Positions 18,662 through 27,627 of a DNA stretch of 64,000 nt are shown in pieces. Position numbers and translations under genes: made by a program. Origin of the DNA: JACCZX01 sp963710675 (GTDB taxonomy: Bacteria > Pseudomonadota > Gammaproteobacteria > Burkholderiales > Burkholderiaceae_F). Position 1 is the first letter of the stretch. Every line of letters begins with the position of its first letter. Where the stretch lies: assembly GCA_963710675.1 (NCBI GenBank), contig CAVQBE010000017.1, forward strand, positions 372,001-436,000. The letters run 5' to 3'. The notes under the pieces were generated by a model. It was not told the origin of the DNA and did not search any database. It was given only the letters and a program-made list of their open reading frames with translations.

Positions 18662-18673
18662 GTTTATGACGCG

Positions 18674-19450
18674 ATGCTGCAATTGAACGACAGTCAGCTG
18701 CTGCGCTACTCGCGCCATATTCTGCTGAACGAGATCGGCATCGAAGGTCAGCAGAGGATTCGGGCAGCCCGCATGCTGCGTGATCGGCGCCGGGGGACTC
18801 GGGTCGCCCGCCGCCTATTACCTCGCATCGGCCGGAGTTGCAGTCGATCGTTCTAGTCGACGGCGACGCGGTCGATCTGACCAACCTGCAGCGGCAGATT
18901 CTGCACACGACCGAGCGCGTCGGAGTACTCCAAGGCGCACTCCGGGCAAGCGCGCGTTGCAGGCGATCAATCCGGAGGTTGAGGTCACGCCCGTTGCGCG
19001 GCGCGTCGATGCCGCGGCGCTTGACGAGTTGGTAGCAGCACGCCACGATCGTGCTCGATTGCTCAGACAACTTCGCAACGCGCCATGCGACCAATCGCGC
19101 GTGCGTCATGCATCGCAAACCGCTGGTGTCAGGCGCCGCCATCCGGTTCGACGGTCAGATCGCGGTGTTCGATCTACGAGATCCGAGTTCGCCGTGCTAC
19201 GCGTGCCTGTTTCCGCCCGACCCGCGAGTGACGAGGCGTGGACGAGCTGTGTTCGACGATGGGTGTGTTCGCGCCGCTGACGGGCATGATCGGAACGATG
19301 CAGGCCGGCGGAGGCGCTGAAGCTTGCCGCCGAGGATCGGCAAACGCTTGCAACGGTCAGCTGCGCGATGCTCGATGCGCTGACGATGCGATGGCACACG
19401 CGTGCGCGTGACGCGCGATCCCGGCTTGCCCGGTGTGTGCCGGCCGTTAG
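18674..19450 (+). CDS. MoeB/ThiF family adenylyltransferase (multiply frameshifted)
   Basis: E1-like enzyme that adenylates the C-terminus of MoaD or ThiS. Pieces in successive frames: QLLRYSRHILLNEIGIEGQQ, VIGAGGLGSPAAYYLASAGV (ATP site), LVDGDAVDLTNLQRQILH, VLDCSDNFATRHATN, LVSGAAIRFDGQIAVFD, SPCYACLFPP and PGCPVCAGR. The last two carry the two CxxC zinc pairs. At least six breaks in 780 bp, mostly single extra bases. The stop at 19448-19450 overlaps the slmA stop region on the other strand. Whether it serves molybdopterin or thiamine cannot be told here. Confidence 0.78.
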
Positions 19451-20046
19451 CGCTCGCCAATCAGCGCCGGCATCTGAACTTCGAGCGCCTCGCCCGGCGC
19501 CTTGCGAAACCCGCTCTTGGCGAATCGGTGCCAGCAGCCCAGGACGAAAGCCAGCACTAGCGCAGCACGCGCGCCCGCGTCAAAGGACTCCGGCAATTCG
19601 TTATCGCCGATCGCCACCTTGAAGCTCTGCTTGATCGACGCTTCGATGCGCTCGAACAATTGATTCATCCGCTCCTGCAAGCGTTCGTTCTCGTTGACCA
19701 GCGCATCGCCGATCAGAACGCGTGTCATGCCACGATTGGTCTGAGCAAAGTCGAGCAGCATGCTGACCATGGCGCGCACCTGCTTGATACCCGACGCTTC
19801 TTCGGTGCTGATCTTGTTGATCAGGCCGAAAATGGTGGTTTCGATGAACTCGATCAGGCCCTCGAACATCTGGGCCTTGCTGGCAAAGTGCCGGTACAGC
19901 GCCGCTTCGGACACATCGAGCCGTGCCGCTAACGCCGCCGTGGTCACCTTTTCACCCTTGGGCTCCTCAAGCATCGAGGCAAGCATCTGCAGGATTTGCA
20001 GCTTGCGGGCACCGGGTTTACGCGACCCTTGCGTAGGGATGTCCAT
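19447..20046 (-). CDS. slmA: Nucleoid occlusion factor SlmA (TetR family)
   Basis: A 199-residue TetR-type regulator: HTH at residues 30-60 (VTTAALAARLDVSEAALYRHFASKAQMFEGL) and SlmA-type ligand domain (IEFIETTIFGLINKI, CWHRFAKSGFRKAP). SlmA binds DNA and blocks FtsZ polymerisation over the chromosome. Intact, single frame, ATG at 20044-20046. A possible promoter lies at 20119-20147. Confidence 0.9.
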   Translation of the reverse strand: MDIPTQGSRKPGARKLQILQMLASMLEEPKGEKVTTAALAARLDVSEAALYRHFASKAQMFEGLIEFIETTIFGLINKISTEEASGIKQVRAMVSMLLDFAQTNRGMTRVLIGDALVNENERLQERMNQLFERIEASIKQSFKVAIGDNELPESFDAGARAALVLAFVLGCWHRFAKSGFRKAPGEALEVQMPALIGER

Positions 20047-20118
20047 GACGACCCGTCGCCTGAGGTTGAACAGTCCGAAGTGGGAACAACCGGTCAGCCA
20101 GCTGGCCGACGTGAAGGC

Positions 20119-20147
20119 ATACTATCTTACAAAGCCGCGCCTGCGAA
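20119..20147 (-). promoter_or_regulatory. Possible promoter for slmA
   Basis: On the minus strand TTCGCA and TAGTAT are spaced by 17 bp, 70 bp before the slmA start. The -35 match is weak. Confidence 0.35.
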
Positions 20148-20220
20148 CACTTTCGCGCTCGGCCAAAGGGCGGAAGTGGGCCGGAATCTCGGCCCGGATA
20201 ATCGCTTTAGAAGCCGTCTT

Positions 20221-22080
20221 TTAGCGAAAGCTACAGAAGCAGTAGGAGATGCCGGCCAGCGGGTTTTCGCGCGCACCGAACAGCAGCTCGAGGTCGCGCC
20301 TGACCGATTGCCGCCGCCTTGACCCCAGGCCGAGCATCCCGTCGATTCCCAAGCCAGCTCTTACCGCAGCTGCTGATTCGACCAAAGAACAGCGACAGGT
20401 AGCGGCCGAGCCCGCGCGGCTCGGGCTCGACATACTCGAGCCGATACGCTTCGCCCAGGTTCGGCGCGTCGGGCAGCGCTTTTGATCGCGACGTCGATTC
20501 CGCCGAGCGAATCGACCAGACCGCGTCTCTTTCGCCTGCGCGCCGGTCCACACCCGACCCTGCGCGACCTCGTTGATCTTCTCGGGCGTCGAATTGCGGC
20601 GCTCGGCCACCAACGCGATGAACTCGCGATAGTTGGAATTGACCACCAGCTCAAGTGTCTGCGCAAGCCGCTTGTCGACCGGCCGACGCAGGTCGGTTGC
20701 GCCCGCCAGCCAGGTCGTCGACACGCCATCGACGTTGACGCCGAGCTTCTCCATCGTTCCTTCGAAAGTCGGCAACAGGCCGAACACACCGATTGACCCG
20801 GTAATCGTCGCCTCATCGGCAACGACCTCGTCGGCACCCATCGCGATCCAATAGCCACCCGACGCGGCAACATCGCCCATCGATGCGACAACCGGCTTGC
20901 CGGCCTTGCGCGTCAGGTCAAGCTGTTCGCGAATAATCTCCGAGGCCTGTACCAACCCGCCCGGAGAATCGATACGCAACACCAGCGCCTTGATGCTGTC
21001 GTCCTGGCGCGCGCGCTGAATCAGCTCGACCATCGTGCGCGCACCGACCCGCCCCTGCTGCGCGTCACCATTGGTGATTTCACCCTGCGCGACGATGACG
21101 CCAACGGCATCCGCGCCCAGCGGCTGTCGCGCGCGACGCGCGTACGAATACAGCGAGACCTGACGAAATGTTTCGCTATCGTCGTCGCTGCGCGGAGCGC
21201 CTGTCTGCAGCAACTGCTCGCGAAATTGGTTGCGCGTCTTCAGCCCATCAACGAGCTTTTCATTCATCGCCAGACGTGCGATGTCCCCGTCGGCTGCCGC
21301 GAGCCGCTGCGGAAGATCCGCGATAACGGACGCAACGGTTCCGGGCTGAAGCTTTCGAACACGCTCGACGTCACTGGTCCACGTCGACCAAAGGCCGTTA
21401 AGCAGCAACGAATCGGCTTCCTTCGCCTCTGGCGTTGCCCCGGTGCGGGTAAACGGCTCTGAAAAACTCTTGTACCGACCCGCCTGAAAGGCGTTCACCT
21501 TGACGCCAAGCTTGTCGAGCAGAGTCTTGTAGTAACCGCGCGTACCCTCGAGGCCGCGGACACCGATGATGCCTGCAGGGTGCAGGTAAACCTCGTTGGC
21601 GTACGACGCGAGGTAGTACTGTCCCTGTCCGTAATTTTCGCCCCACGCATAGACCGGCTTGCCAGCGGCCTTGAAGCGTTCGAGTGCAGCGCCGATTTCG
21701 CGCAGCGTCGCCAGTCCGGCGCCACCCATTTCATCAAGTACAAGAACAGCGCGTGTGATTTGTGGATCCTTGGACGCGGCATCGATGGCCACCAGGACGT
21801 CGCGGACCCGCGTCTCAAAACGCTGCTCGCCAAGCGCCTCGGCGACAGCCGCCTCACGTGGTCCGATCGTGTATTCCTCGACGATATCGCCCTGCAGATT
21901 GAGTACGAGCGCGGTATCGGGCCCGACCGCCGACGGCCCGTCTTCGCCAGACCAGACCAACAGCAACACGGCCACAATTGCGAAGAACAGCACATTCAGG
22001 ATCAACTGCCGCGTGAAATTCAGAAAGCTCCAAAGGCCGCCAAAGAAGCGACGAAAGAAGCCTGGACGAGCGGTGGCCAT
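20221..22080 (-). CDS. sppA: Signal peptide peptidase SppA, 67K type (frameshifted near the end)
   Basis: Membrane-bound S49 serine protease that degrades cleaved signal peptides. One N-terminal helix (LILNVLFFAIVAVLLLVW), two tandem S49 domains, the general-base Lys region (AGRYKSFSEPFTR) in the first and the nucleophile Ser region VVASMGDVAASGGYWIAMGAD in the second. After GAQAKE the frame breaks twice (near 20523 and 20485); removing single bases gives RGLVDSLGGIDVAIKALPDAPNLGEAYRL. It returns to the first frame before LELLFGARENPLA and the stop. ATG at 22078-22080. Confidence 0.92.
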   Translation of the reverse strand: MATARPGFFRRFFGGLWSFLNFTRQLILNVLFFAIVAVLLLVWSGEDGPSAVGPDTALVLNLQGDIVEEYTIGPREAAVAEALGEQRFETRVRDVLVAIDAASKDPQITRAVLVLDEMGGAGLATLREIGAALERFKAAGKPVYAWGENYGQGQYYLASYANEVYLHPAGIIGVRGLEGTRGYYKTLLDKLGVKVNAFQAGRYKSFSEPFTRTGATPEAKEADSLLLNGLWSTWTSDVERVRKLQPGTVASVIADLPQRLAAADGDIARLAMNEKLVDGLKTRNQFREQLLQTGAPRSDDDSETFRQVSLYSYARRARQPLGADAVGVIVAQGEITNGDAQQGRVGARTMVELIQRARQDDSIKALVLRIDSPGGLVQASEIIREQLDLTRKAGKPVVASMGDVAASGGYWIAMGADEVVADEATITGSIGVFGLLPTFEGTMEKLGVNVDGVSTTWLAGATDLRRPVDKRLAQTLELVVNSNYREFIALVAERRNSTPEKINEVAQGRVWTGAQAKETRSGRFARRNRRRDQKRCPTRRTWAKRIGSSMSSPSRAGSAATCRCSLVESAAAVRAGLGIDGMLGLGSRRRQSVRRDLELLFGARENPLAGISYCFCSFR

Positions 22081-22159
22081 GCAAACTCCAGACGAAAAAC
22101 ACAGAAGTAGGACGCGGAGCTTACCGCGCACTCCGCGCGCGGCGATCGAAGTGATATAT

Positions 22160-22261
22160 CCCCTGCCTTTGTGCTGCGCGCGTACGCGCGGCCGCTCCGA
22201 AGGGAGCGCGCCAAATCAATCACTGCGAGTGCACGTGCGACCGCAGGTCGCGTACACGAGC
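22160..22261 (-). repeat. Dispersed palindromic intergenic repeat, copy 1
   Basis: About 102 bp closely similar, in reverse orientation, to 25033-25140. Shared landmarks are CCCCTGCCTTT, the palindrome GCGCGTACGCGC, the hairpin GCTCC-GAAG-GGAGC, GAGTGCACGTGCGA and GGTCGCGTACACGAG. It fills most of the gap between the sppA start and the argB stop. Confidence 0.85.
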
Positions 22262-22265
22262 AGTG

Positions 22266-23168
22266 TCAATGACTCTTGATCATTGTGCCGACGCCTTGGT
22301 CGGTCAGGATCTCGAGCAGCAGGCAATGATCGACCCTGCCATCGATGATGTGAACCGAGTTGACGCCGCTCTTGGCCGCTTCGAGCGCTGACGAGATTTT
22401 CGGCAGCATGCCGCCAGAGATCGTGCCGTCAGCGAACAAATCGTCGATCTGCCGCGCCGAAAGCCCGGTCAACAGCCTGCCGCCTTTGTCCAGCACGCCA
22501 GGCGTGTTGGTCAGCATCACAAGCTTTTCTGCTTTCAGAATCTCGGCGATCTTGCCTGCAACAACATCCGCGTTGATGTTGTAGGTCAAATCGTCGCTGC
22601 CGAAGCCGATCGGAGAAATCACTGGAATGAATGCGTCATCCTGAAGGGCCTTAACGACCGCTGGATTGATCGCTTCGATCTCACCGACGTGTCCGAGGTC
22701 ATGGGTTTTCGAGGGATCGGCGACATCGGGCAGTCGCAGTCTGCGTGCGCGAATCAAGCCGCCGTCCTTGCCGGTCAAGCCCACCGCCTGGCCTCCGAAC
22801 CGGTTGATCAAGGTGACTAGCTCGCCTTGTATCTCACCCGCCAACACCCATTCAACGACTTCCATCGTCTCGGCATCAGTCACGCGCATGCCTTGAATAA
22901 ACGTCGATTTTTTCCCGACTCGCTCGAGTGCCTCGTCGATCTGCGGGCCTCCGCCGTGGACGACGACGGGATTCATGCCCACCAGCTTCAAAAGCACGAC
23001 GTCGTGCGCAAACGCTTCCTTGAGGTTCTGATCCACCATCGCGTTACCGCCATACTTGACGACGATGGTCTTGCCATGGAAGCGCCGGATGTAGGGAAGC
23101 GCCTCGGACAGTATTTCAGCTTTGAGCTGCGGGGCGATCAGCGCGGTGTCGACTGTTGCCGTGTCCAT
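22266..23168 (-). CDS. argB: Acetylglutamate kinase
   Basis: Second step of arginine synthesis, phosphorylating N-acetylglutamate. The 300-residue protein has KTIVVKYGGNAM, VVVHGGGPQID, NADVVAGKIAEILKAEKLVMLTNTPGVLD and GGMLPKISSALEA. The start may be the ATG at 23166-23168 or one four codons earlier at 23178-23180. Intact. It stands alone on the minus strand between the copper chaperone and sppA; the repeat copy at 22160-22261 lies just downstream. Confidence 0.96.
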   Translation of the reverse strand: MDTATVDTALIAPQLKAEILSEALPYIRRFHGKTIVVKYGGNAMVDQNLKEAFAHDVVLLKLVGMNPVVVHGGGPQIDEALERVGKKSTFIQGMRVTDAETMEVVEWVLAGEIQGELVTLINRFGGQAVGLTGKDGGLIRARRLRLPDVADPSKTHDLGHVGEIEAINPAVVKALQDDAFIPVISPIGFGSDDLTYNINADVVAGKIAEILKAEKLVMLTNTPGVLDKGGRLLTGLSARQIDDLFADGTISGGMLPKISSALEAAKSGVNSVHIIDGRVDHCLLLEILTDQGVGTMIKSH

Positions 23169-23212
23169 GGGCGCGCGCATCTTACACGCGCGTCACCTTG
23201 CTGACAGTGTTC

Positions 23213-23650
23213 TTACGGTGCGCGTGGTCGAACTTCTACTTCGATCGGCTGCGTGACGAGCTTCTTGTCGCGCGTTTCCAGCCGTAGTTCGACCTTGATT
23301 TTCTCGCCGACAGCAAGCGGGCGCTTCAAATCCATCAGCATCATGTGATGTCCACCCGGCTTCAGCTCGACGGTACCCCCTGGTGGCAGGTCAAGCATGC
23401 GAATCGCACGCATCCGCATCACGTTGCCTTCCATTGCCATCTCGTGGATCTCAACGACGCCGGCTACATCACTCGATGCACCGAGTAGCCGGGCGCCGTC
23501 TCGCGATGTCAGCTGCATGAAGGCGCCTGTGCCCATTTGGCCTGCGACTGTTGGGCGGGCCCACGCTGCCTTGACATCGACGTCCGCACTGCGCTGCGCA
23601 TACGATGTCAACGACATCAGCATCATCGCCGCGACGGCCAATCGTTTCAT
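23213..23650 (-). CDS. PCu(A)C family periplasmic copper chaperone
   Basis: A 145-residue exported protein: signal peptide (LAVAAMMLMSLTSYA) and the PCuAC copper-binding pattern of His and Met, seen as VEIHEMAMEGNVMRMR and GGHHMMLM. The family carries Cu(I) in the periplasm to the CuA site, so it may serve the oxidase encoded at the left end although it is 14 kb away. Start at ATG 23648-23650. Intact. Confidence 0.92.
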   Translation of the reverse strand: MKRLAVAAMMLMSLTSYAQRSADVDVKAAWARPTVAGQMGTGAFMQLTSRDGARLLGASSDVAGVVEIHEMAMEGNVMRMRAIRMLDLPPGGTVELKPGGHHMMLMDLKRPLAVGEKIKVELRLETRDKKLVTQPIEVEVRPRAP

Positions 23651-23677
23651 CCCCTCTCCCACCCTAATGGCGCATCA

Positions 23678-25022
23678 CTACAACACGTACCGCGCAAGAT
23701 CTTCGTCGTGCGCGAGGTCGGCCAATTTAGCATCGACATAGGCAGCTATCGATGCGAACCTGTTGCGCTTCGGAACCATTGCCGCTGACTTGGCTGCCGG
23801 CGCCGAAAGACACCTCTTCGAGAAGCTTTTCAAGCACGGTGTACAGCCTTCGCGCGCCGATGTTCTCTGTCGTATTGTTGACCTGGTGCGCAATCTCGGC
23901 GAGCCGGTGAATTCCGTCATCGGTAAATTGCAGCGCACATCCGTCTGTCGCAAGCAGGGCTTCGTACTGCTGCGTCAGGCTGGCGTCAGTGGTCTTCAAA
24001 ATACGCTCAAAGTCGTCCACCGTCAGCGAGTCAAGCTCGACCCGAATTGGAAAGCGCCCCTGAAGTTCAGGAATCAGGTCCGATGGCTTGGCCAGATGAA
24101 AGGCGCCTGACGCAATGAACAGAATGTGATCGGTCTTCACCATGCCGTACTTCGTATTGACTGTCGTACCCTCGACCAACGGCAGCAAGTCGCGCTGCAC
24201 GCCCTGGCGTGACACGTCGGCTCCCTGAAGCTCGGAGCGCGACGCGATCTTGTCGATCTCGTCAAGAAACACGATCCCGTTGGACTCTGCATTAGCAATC
24301 GCGCGCGTTTTCAATTCCTCATCGTTGACCAAGCGCGATGCTTCCTCGTCGGCCAGCAGCTTCAGCGCTTCCTTGACGGTAAGCTTGCGCGGCTTGCGCC
24401 GATCACGTCCGAGATTCGAGAACATCGTCTGAATCTGCTGCGTCAGTTCCTCCATGCCCGGCGGCGCCATCACTTCCATCGATGCGGAAGGCATTGCCAG
24501 CTCGATCTCAATGTCTTTGTCGTCGAGCTCGCCTTCGCGCAGCTTCTTGCGAAACTTCTGGCGCGTTGCATTGTGATCGTCGCGATTGCCGGCTGCAAAG
24601 CCAACGTCTCTCGCGGGCGGCACCAGCACGTCGAGCACGCGATCCTCGGCCGCGTCCTGCGCGCGTGTCGCCACCTTCTTCATTTCGGACTCGCGTGTCT
24701 GCTTGATAGAAATATCCACAAGGTCCCGGATGATCGTGTCGACATCTCGACCGACATAGCCAACCTCAGTGAACTTCGTTGCTTCCACCTTGATAAATGG
24801 AGCGTCGGCCAAGCGCGCAAGCCGGCGCGCGATCTCGGTTTTACCGACACCGGTGGGTCCGATCATCAGAATGTTTTTTGGCGTGATCTCAGATCGCAGC
24901 GGCTCGCCAACCTGCTGGCGGCGCCAGCGATTACGCAGCGCGACCGCGACCGCACGTTTGGCGCGATCCTGACCGACGATGTGCTTGTTGAGCTCGTGAA
25001 CGATTTCTCTTGGGGTCATCAT
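23678..25022 (-). CDS. hslU: ATP-dependent protease ATPase subunit HslU (one frameshift)
   Basis: Clp/Hsp100 ATPase that unfolds substrates and feeds them to HslV. Walker A is GPTGVGKTEIARRLA near residue 60 and Walker B is GIVFLDEIDKIA; the pore loop GYVGRD and sensor ENIGARRLYTVLEKLLEEVSF are present. Read directly, the frame ends early near 23727; removing one A after VRID gives AAYVDAKLADLAHDEDLARYVL with a stop at 23678, the conserved C-terminus that docks into HslV. Two adjacent ATGs at 25022 and 25019. Downstream of hslV, with the repeat copy at 25033-25140 between them. Confidence 0.95.
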
Positions 25023-25032
25023 AGAAGCTGCG

Positions 25033-25140
25033 CTCCTCGTGTACGCGACCGCTGCGCGATCGCACGTGCACTCGTCGCGATTAGTTAGGCGCGCTCCCTT
25101 CGGAGCGGCCGCGCGTACGCGCGCAGAATAAAGGCAGGGG
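25033..25140 (+). repeat. Dispersed palindromic intergenic repeat, copy 2
   Basis: Inverted counterpart of 22160-22261 and of looser similarity to 10384-10473 in direct orientation. Contains the hairpin GCTCC-CTTC-GGAGC and the palindrome GCGCGTACGCGC. It lies inside the hslV-hslU transcription unit, ending 11 bp before the hslU start. Confidence 0.85.
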
Positions 25141-25161
25141 AGAAGTCACTGCGTTTGCCAC

Positions 25162-25698
25162 TTAATCAATCGACTCGATCGTGTGACTTTGATTCGTATA
25201 GATGCACAGATCGCCGGCGATCTCGAGCGCTTTCTTTACGAGTTCCTTGGGCGCGAGGTCCGTGTTTTCAAGCAAAGCTTTGGCGGCGGCGTGTGCGTAG
25301 GGGCCGCCGGAGCCGATCGAGATCAGACCTAGTTCAGGCTCGAGTACGTCACCCGTGCCGGTGATGATCAGCGACGTTTCGCCATCGGCGACGGCAAGCA
25401 TCGCCTCCAGGCGACGCAGGATGCGATCGGTGCGCCAGTCCTTCGCGAGTTCGACCGCAGAGCGCATCAGATTGCCCTGATGCTTGTCTAATTTAGCGTC
25501 GAACCGCTCGAACAATGTGAATGCGTCGGCGGTAGCACCCGCAAACCCCGCGAGAATTCGATCATGGTGCAGCCGGCGAACTTTCTTCGCGCCTTGTTTG
25601 ACGATGATGTTTCCGAGGGTGACCTGGCCGTCGCCGCCCATAGCGACCTTCTTGCCACGCCGCGCGGACACGATCGTCGTGCCGTGAAAGACTTCCAT
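25162..25698 (-). CDS. hslV: ATP-dependent protease peptidase subunit HslV
   Basis: A 178-residue threonine protease forming the HslVU chamber. The propeptide MEVFHG is followed by the catalytic Thr of TTIVSARRG, and GDGQVTLG, GSGGPYAHAAA and the C-terminal SHTIESID are typical. Intact. It is the first gene of the hslVU pair; hslU starts 140 bp downstream after a repeat element. Confidence 0.97.
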   Translation of the reverse strand: MEVFHGTTIVSARRGKKVAMGGDGQVTLGNIIVKQGAKKVRRLHHDRILAGFAGATADAFTLFERFDAKLDKHQGNLMRSAVELAKDWRTDRILRRLEAMLAVADGETSLIITGTGDVLEPELGLISIGSGGPYAHAAAKALLENTDLAPKELVKKALEIAGDLCIYTNQSHTIESID

Positions 25699-25761
25699 GG
25701 AGTGTTTGCCTATCTGTGCAGCCGCAGGATACGGCCTAGATAGGGACAGAAAGGCTAACTT

Positions 25762-27234
25762 CTAGACCCGACGCAACTGCACCTGGGCGACGGCATCGAC
25801 ACCCAACAGCGCAAACAGGGCTCCGATCAGGTAATTGACGTTACGGAACTCGACACTTGCGCCGTTTTGACGCACCTTGGTGACCATCGCGAGCATGCCG
25901 GTGGCTGTCGAAAACTCGACCCGCTTCAGATACATGCAGTCGACAACCAGTTGCTTGTCAATGCGCGACGCCGCCATTAGCCGGCCAAACTGCGGCTCGC
26001 CTTCGCCACGCAGCGTTCCACGCCACGAAAGCCCATCAACGGATTCGGGCACCGCCGCTGCCTGCGGCACCGCGGCGCGGGTCTTCAAGTTCGGCGGCGC
26101 CGGTTCCCACGACGGCGGAGACACTTCGTAGGTAATGCAATATTGAATTCCGGTTTCTTCGAAGTCATGCTGCCGGTTCAACAGGCGATACACCTCGAGC
26201 AGCAACATCCACACCGCGTCGCTGGGATCGCGACGGCCGGCTTCGACTGCGGCGCGCAACGGGGTAACCAGTTGATCGGCGCCCTGCAGCAACAGCTCAT
26301 GACTTGCCCGTTTGAACGCATTGATCACGCGCAGCAATAACTCGGCACCAACGGGATCAACGCTGCGCACATTGGATGAGTCGAGCGTGATCGACTGATG
26401 CGATTGCGAATGATTCTTTAACTGTTCCAGATGCTTGACAACGCCTTCATCGACCGTCTCAGGCAGCGCGATGATCGGAGCCGATGTTGTCTTGGCCGTG
26501 CGACCCACGGCGGCGCCCAGCGCTGCCAGATCCGGCTCGTCCCGGTAATCGATCCAGGCTGGCGGCGAGCTTTCGAAGCGCAGCACATATTCGATCGTCA
26601 AACTGTCGAACCCTGCGCGGTCACCACGCTGCTGCAGCAGTTCGAACAGCATCAGCCAGCCATGCTGCGCAGCCTCTCCCAGTTGATCCGCCTGGATGGC
26701 GGCTCGGAGTCCGGCTTCTGCCGGCTCGATCAAGCCGTTAGCAAACAGGATTGCGGTCTCTTCGATCGCCGAGCCACCGCCCTCGGCCGACACTTCGAAC
26801 GCGTTGACGTTGCCGGCCCAATCTTCAGAGATGATGTCGAGCGGCTCGAGCGACTTGTCGTCTTTGTCGTTCGGGGGCGCTGCTTCGGAAGCGTCCGGCT
26901 GCTGCGACGGCCGCTGCAGGGTTGAGTTGGCAGCCGAATTCGGAAACATCGTCGGCGCGCCACCAGGCCGCAAGAAGTCACGCGCCATCTCAGATTCGAT
27001 CGCGTCAATCTTGGCCGCGGTTTCAAGCGCAAGCGTGCGGTGCAGATCCTTGTCGGCCAGCGTGCTGCTGGTCGCGGGACCCTGTGGGCCGCGCGCAATC
27101 GTCGAAGACGGATTGCGATTGACCGGGCCCGGGAGCGGACGTGCAGACTGCTTGGCAGACGTGGCGGAGCGTGAGCCCGCCTTCACGGGCGGCCCAGCAT
27201 CCTTAGGCTCTTTCTTGAAGAAGGAAAACGCCAC
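25762..27234 (-). CDS. STAS-domain protein of unknown role
   Basis: A 490-residue soluble protein. Residues 1-150 are low complexity (Pro, Ser, Ala) after MAFSFFKKEPKD. The rest has two similar halves: an anti-sigma-antagonist-like region (KNHSQSHQSITLDSSNVRSV...GAELLLRVINAF) near residues 275-310, and a C-terminal STAS-like region (KQLVVDCMYLKRVEFSTATGMLAMV). Each is preceded by an ESSPPAW/EVSPPSW segment. No signal peptide; GTG start at 27234. STAS proteins usually bind partners in regulatory switches. It sits 63 bp before hslV, a neighbourhood I recall from Burkholderiales. Confidence 0.7.
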   Translation of the reverse strand: MAFSFFKKEPKDAGPPVKAGSRSATSAKQSARPLPGPVNRNPSSTIARGPQGPATSSTLADKDLHRTLALETAAKIDAIESEMARDFLRPGGAPTMFPNSAANSTLQRPSQQPDASEAAPPNDKDDKSLEPLDIISEDWAGNVNAFEVSAEGGGSAIEETAILFANGLIEPAEAGLRAAIQADQLGEAAQHGWLMLFELLQQRGDRAGFDSLTIEYVLRFESSPPAWIDYRDEPDLAALGAAVGRTAKTTSAPIIALPETVDEGVVKHLEQLKNHSQSHQSITLDSSNVRSVDPVGAELLLRVINAFKRASHELLLQGADQLVTPLRAAVEAGRRDPSDAVWMLLLEVYRLLNRQHDFEETGIQYCITYEVSPPSWEPAPPNLKTRAAVPQAAAVPESVDGLSWRGTLRGEGEPQFGRLMAASRIDKQLVVDCMYLKRVEFSTATGMLAMVTKVRQNGASVEFRNVNYLIGALFALLGVDAVAQVQLRRV

Positions 27235-27627
27235 TACGTTTTACCGTTATCCGATCTGTACTTGCGCTCGCAGATTCTTCGGGTGCCCGTCTTGCACACA
27301 CGATTCTGGCACTAGCAGCCGCCCTGCCATCTCGCGAAGGGACCGGAAACAAGTAACCCTTTTCGCTGAGGCATGATCGCGTTCAACGGCGCGACGGGTC
27401 AATGCCATCGCACTTGATACCGTGTTCGAGTGAGCAAGCGCCAAACGCTTTTGATAGTAACAACTTAGCCGGCCCGCAAACCGCTGATCTGCACGGCAAT
27501 CCCGCCTGTCAGCTACGTCTGCGAAAAGTTGATTGCCAAATGGCGTGCAATGCGCACCCGGCGAAGACTGACCTCCCCTTGTCGGGGGAGATCCAAGAGG
27601 GGGCAGAGCTCCCTCTTGCATCTTCAT
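27235..27627. other. Non-coding gap between dksA and the STAS gene
   Basis: 393 bp with no convincing gene. Its right part holds two hairpins: CTCCCC/GGGGAG (27573-27590) and CAAGAGGG/CCCTCTTG (27594-27618). The left part must contain the STAS-gene promoter, but I see no clear match. Confidence 0.6.
27573..27618 (-). terminator. Tandem hairpins downstream of dksA
   Basis: Two adjacent perfect stem-loops (8 bp and 6 bp) beginning 10 bp after the dksA stop. No U-tract follows on the minus strand, so they may be mRNA 3' structures or a repeat rather than a classical terminator. Confidence 0.4.
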
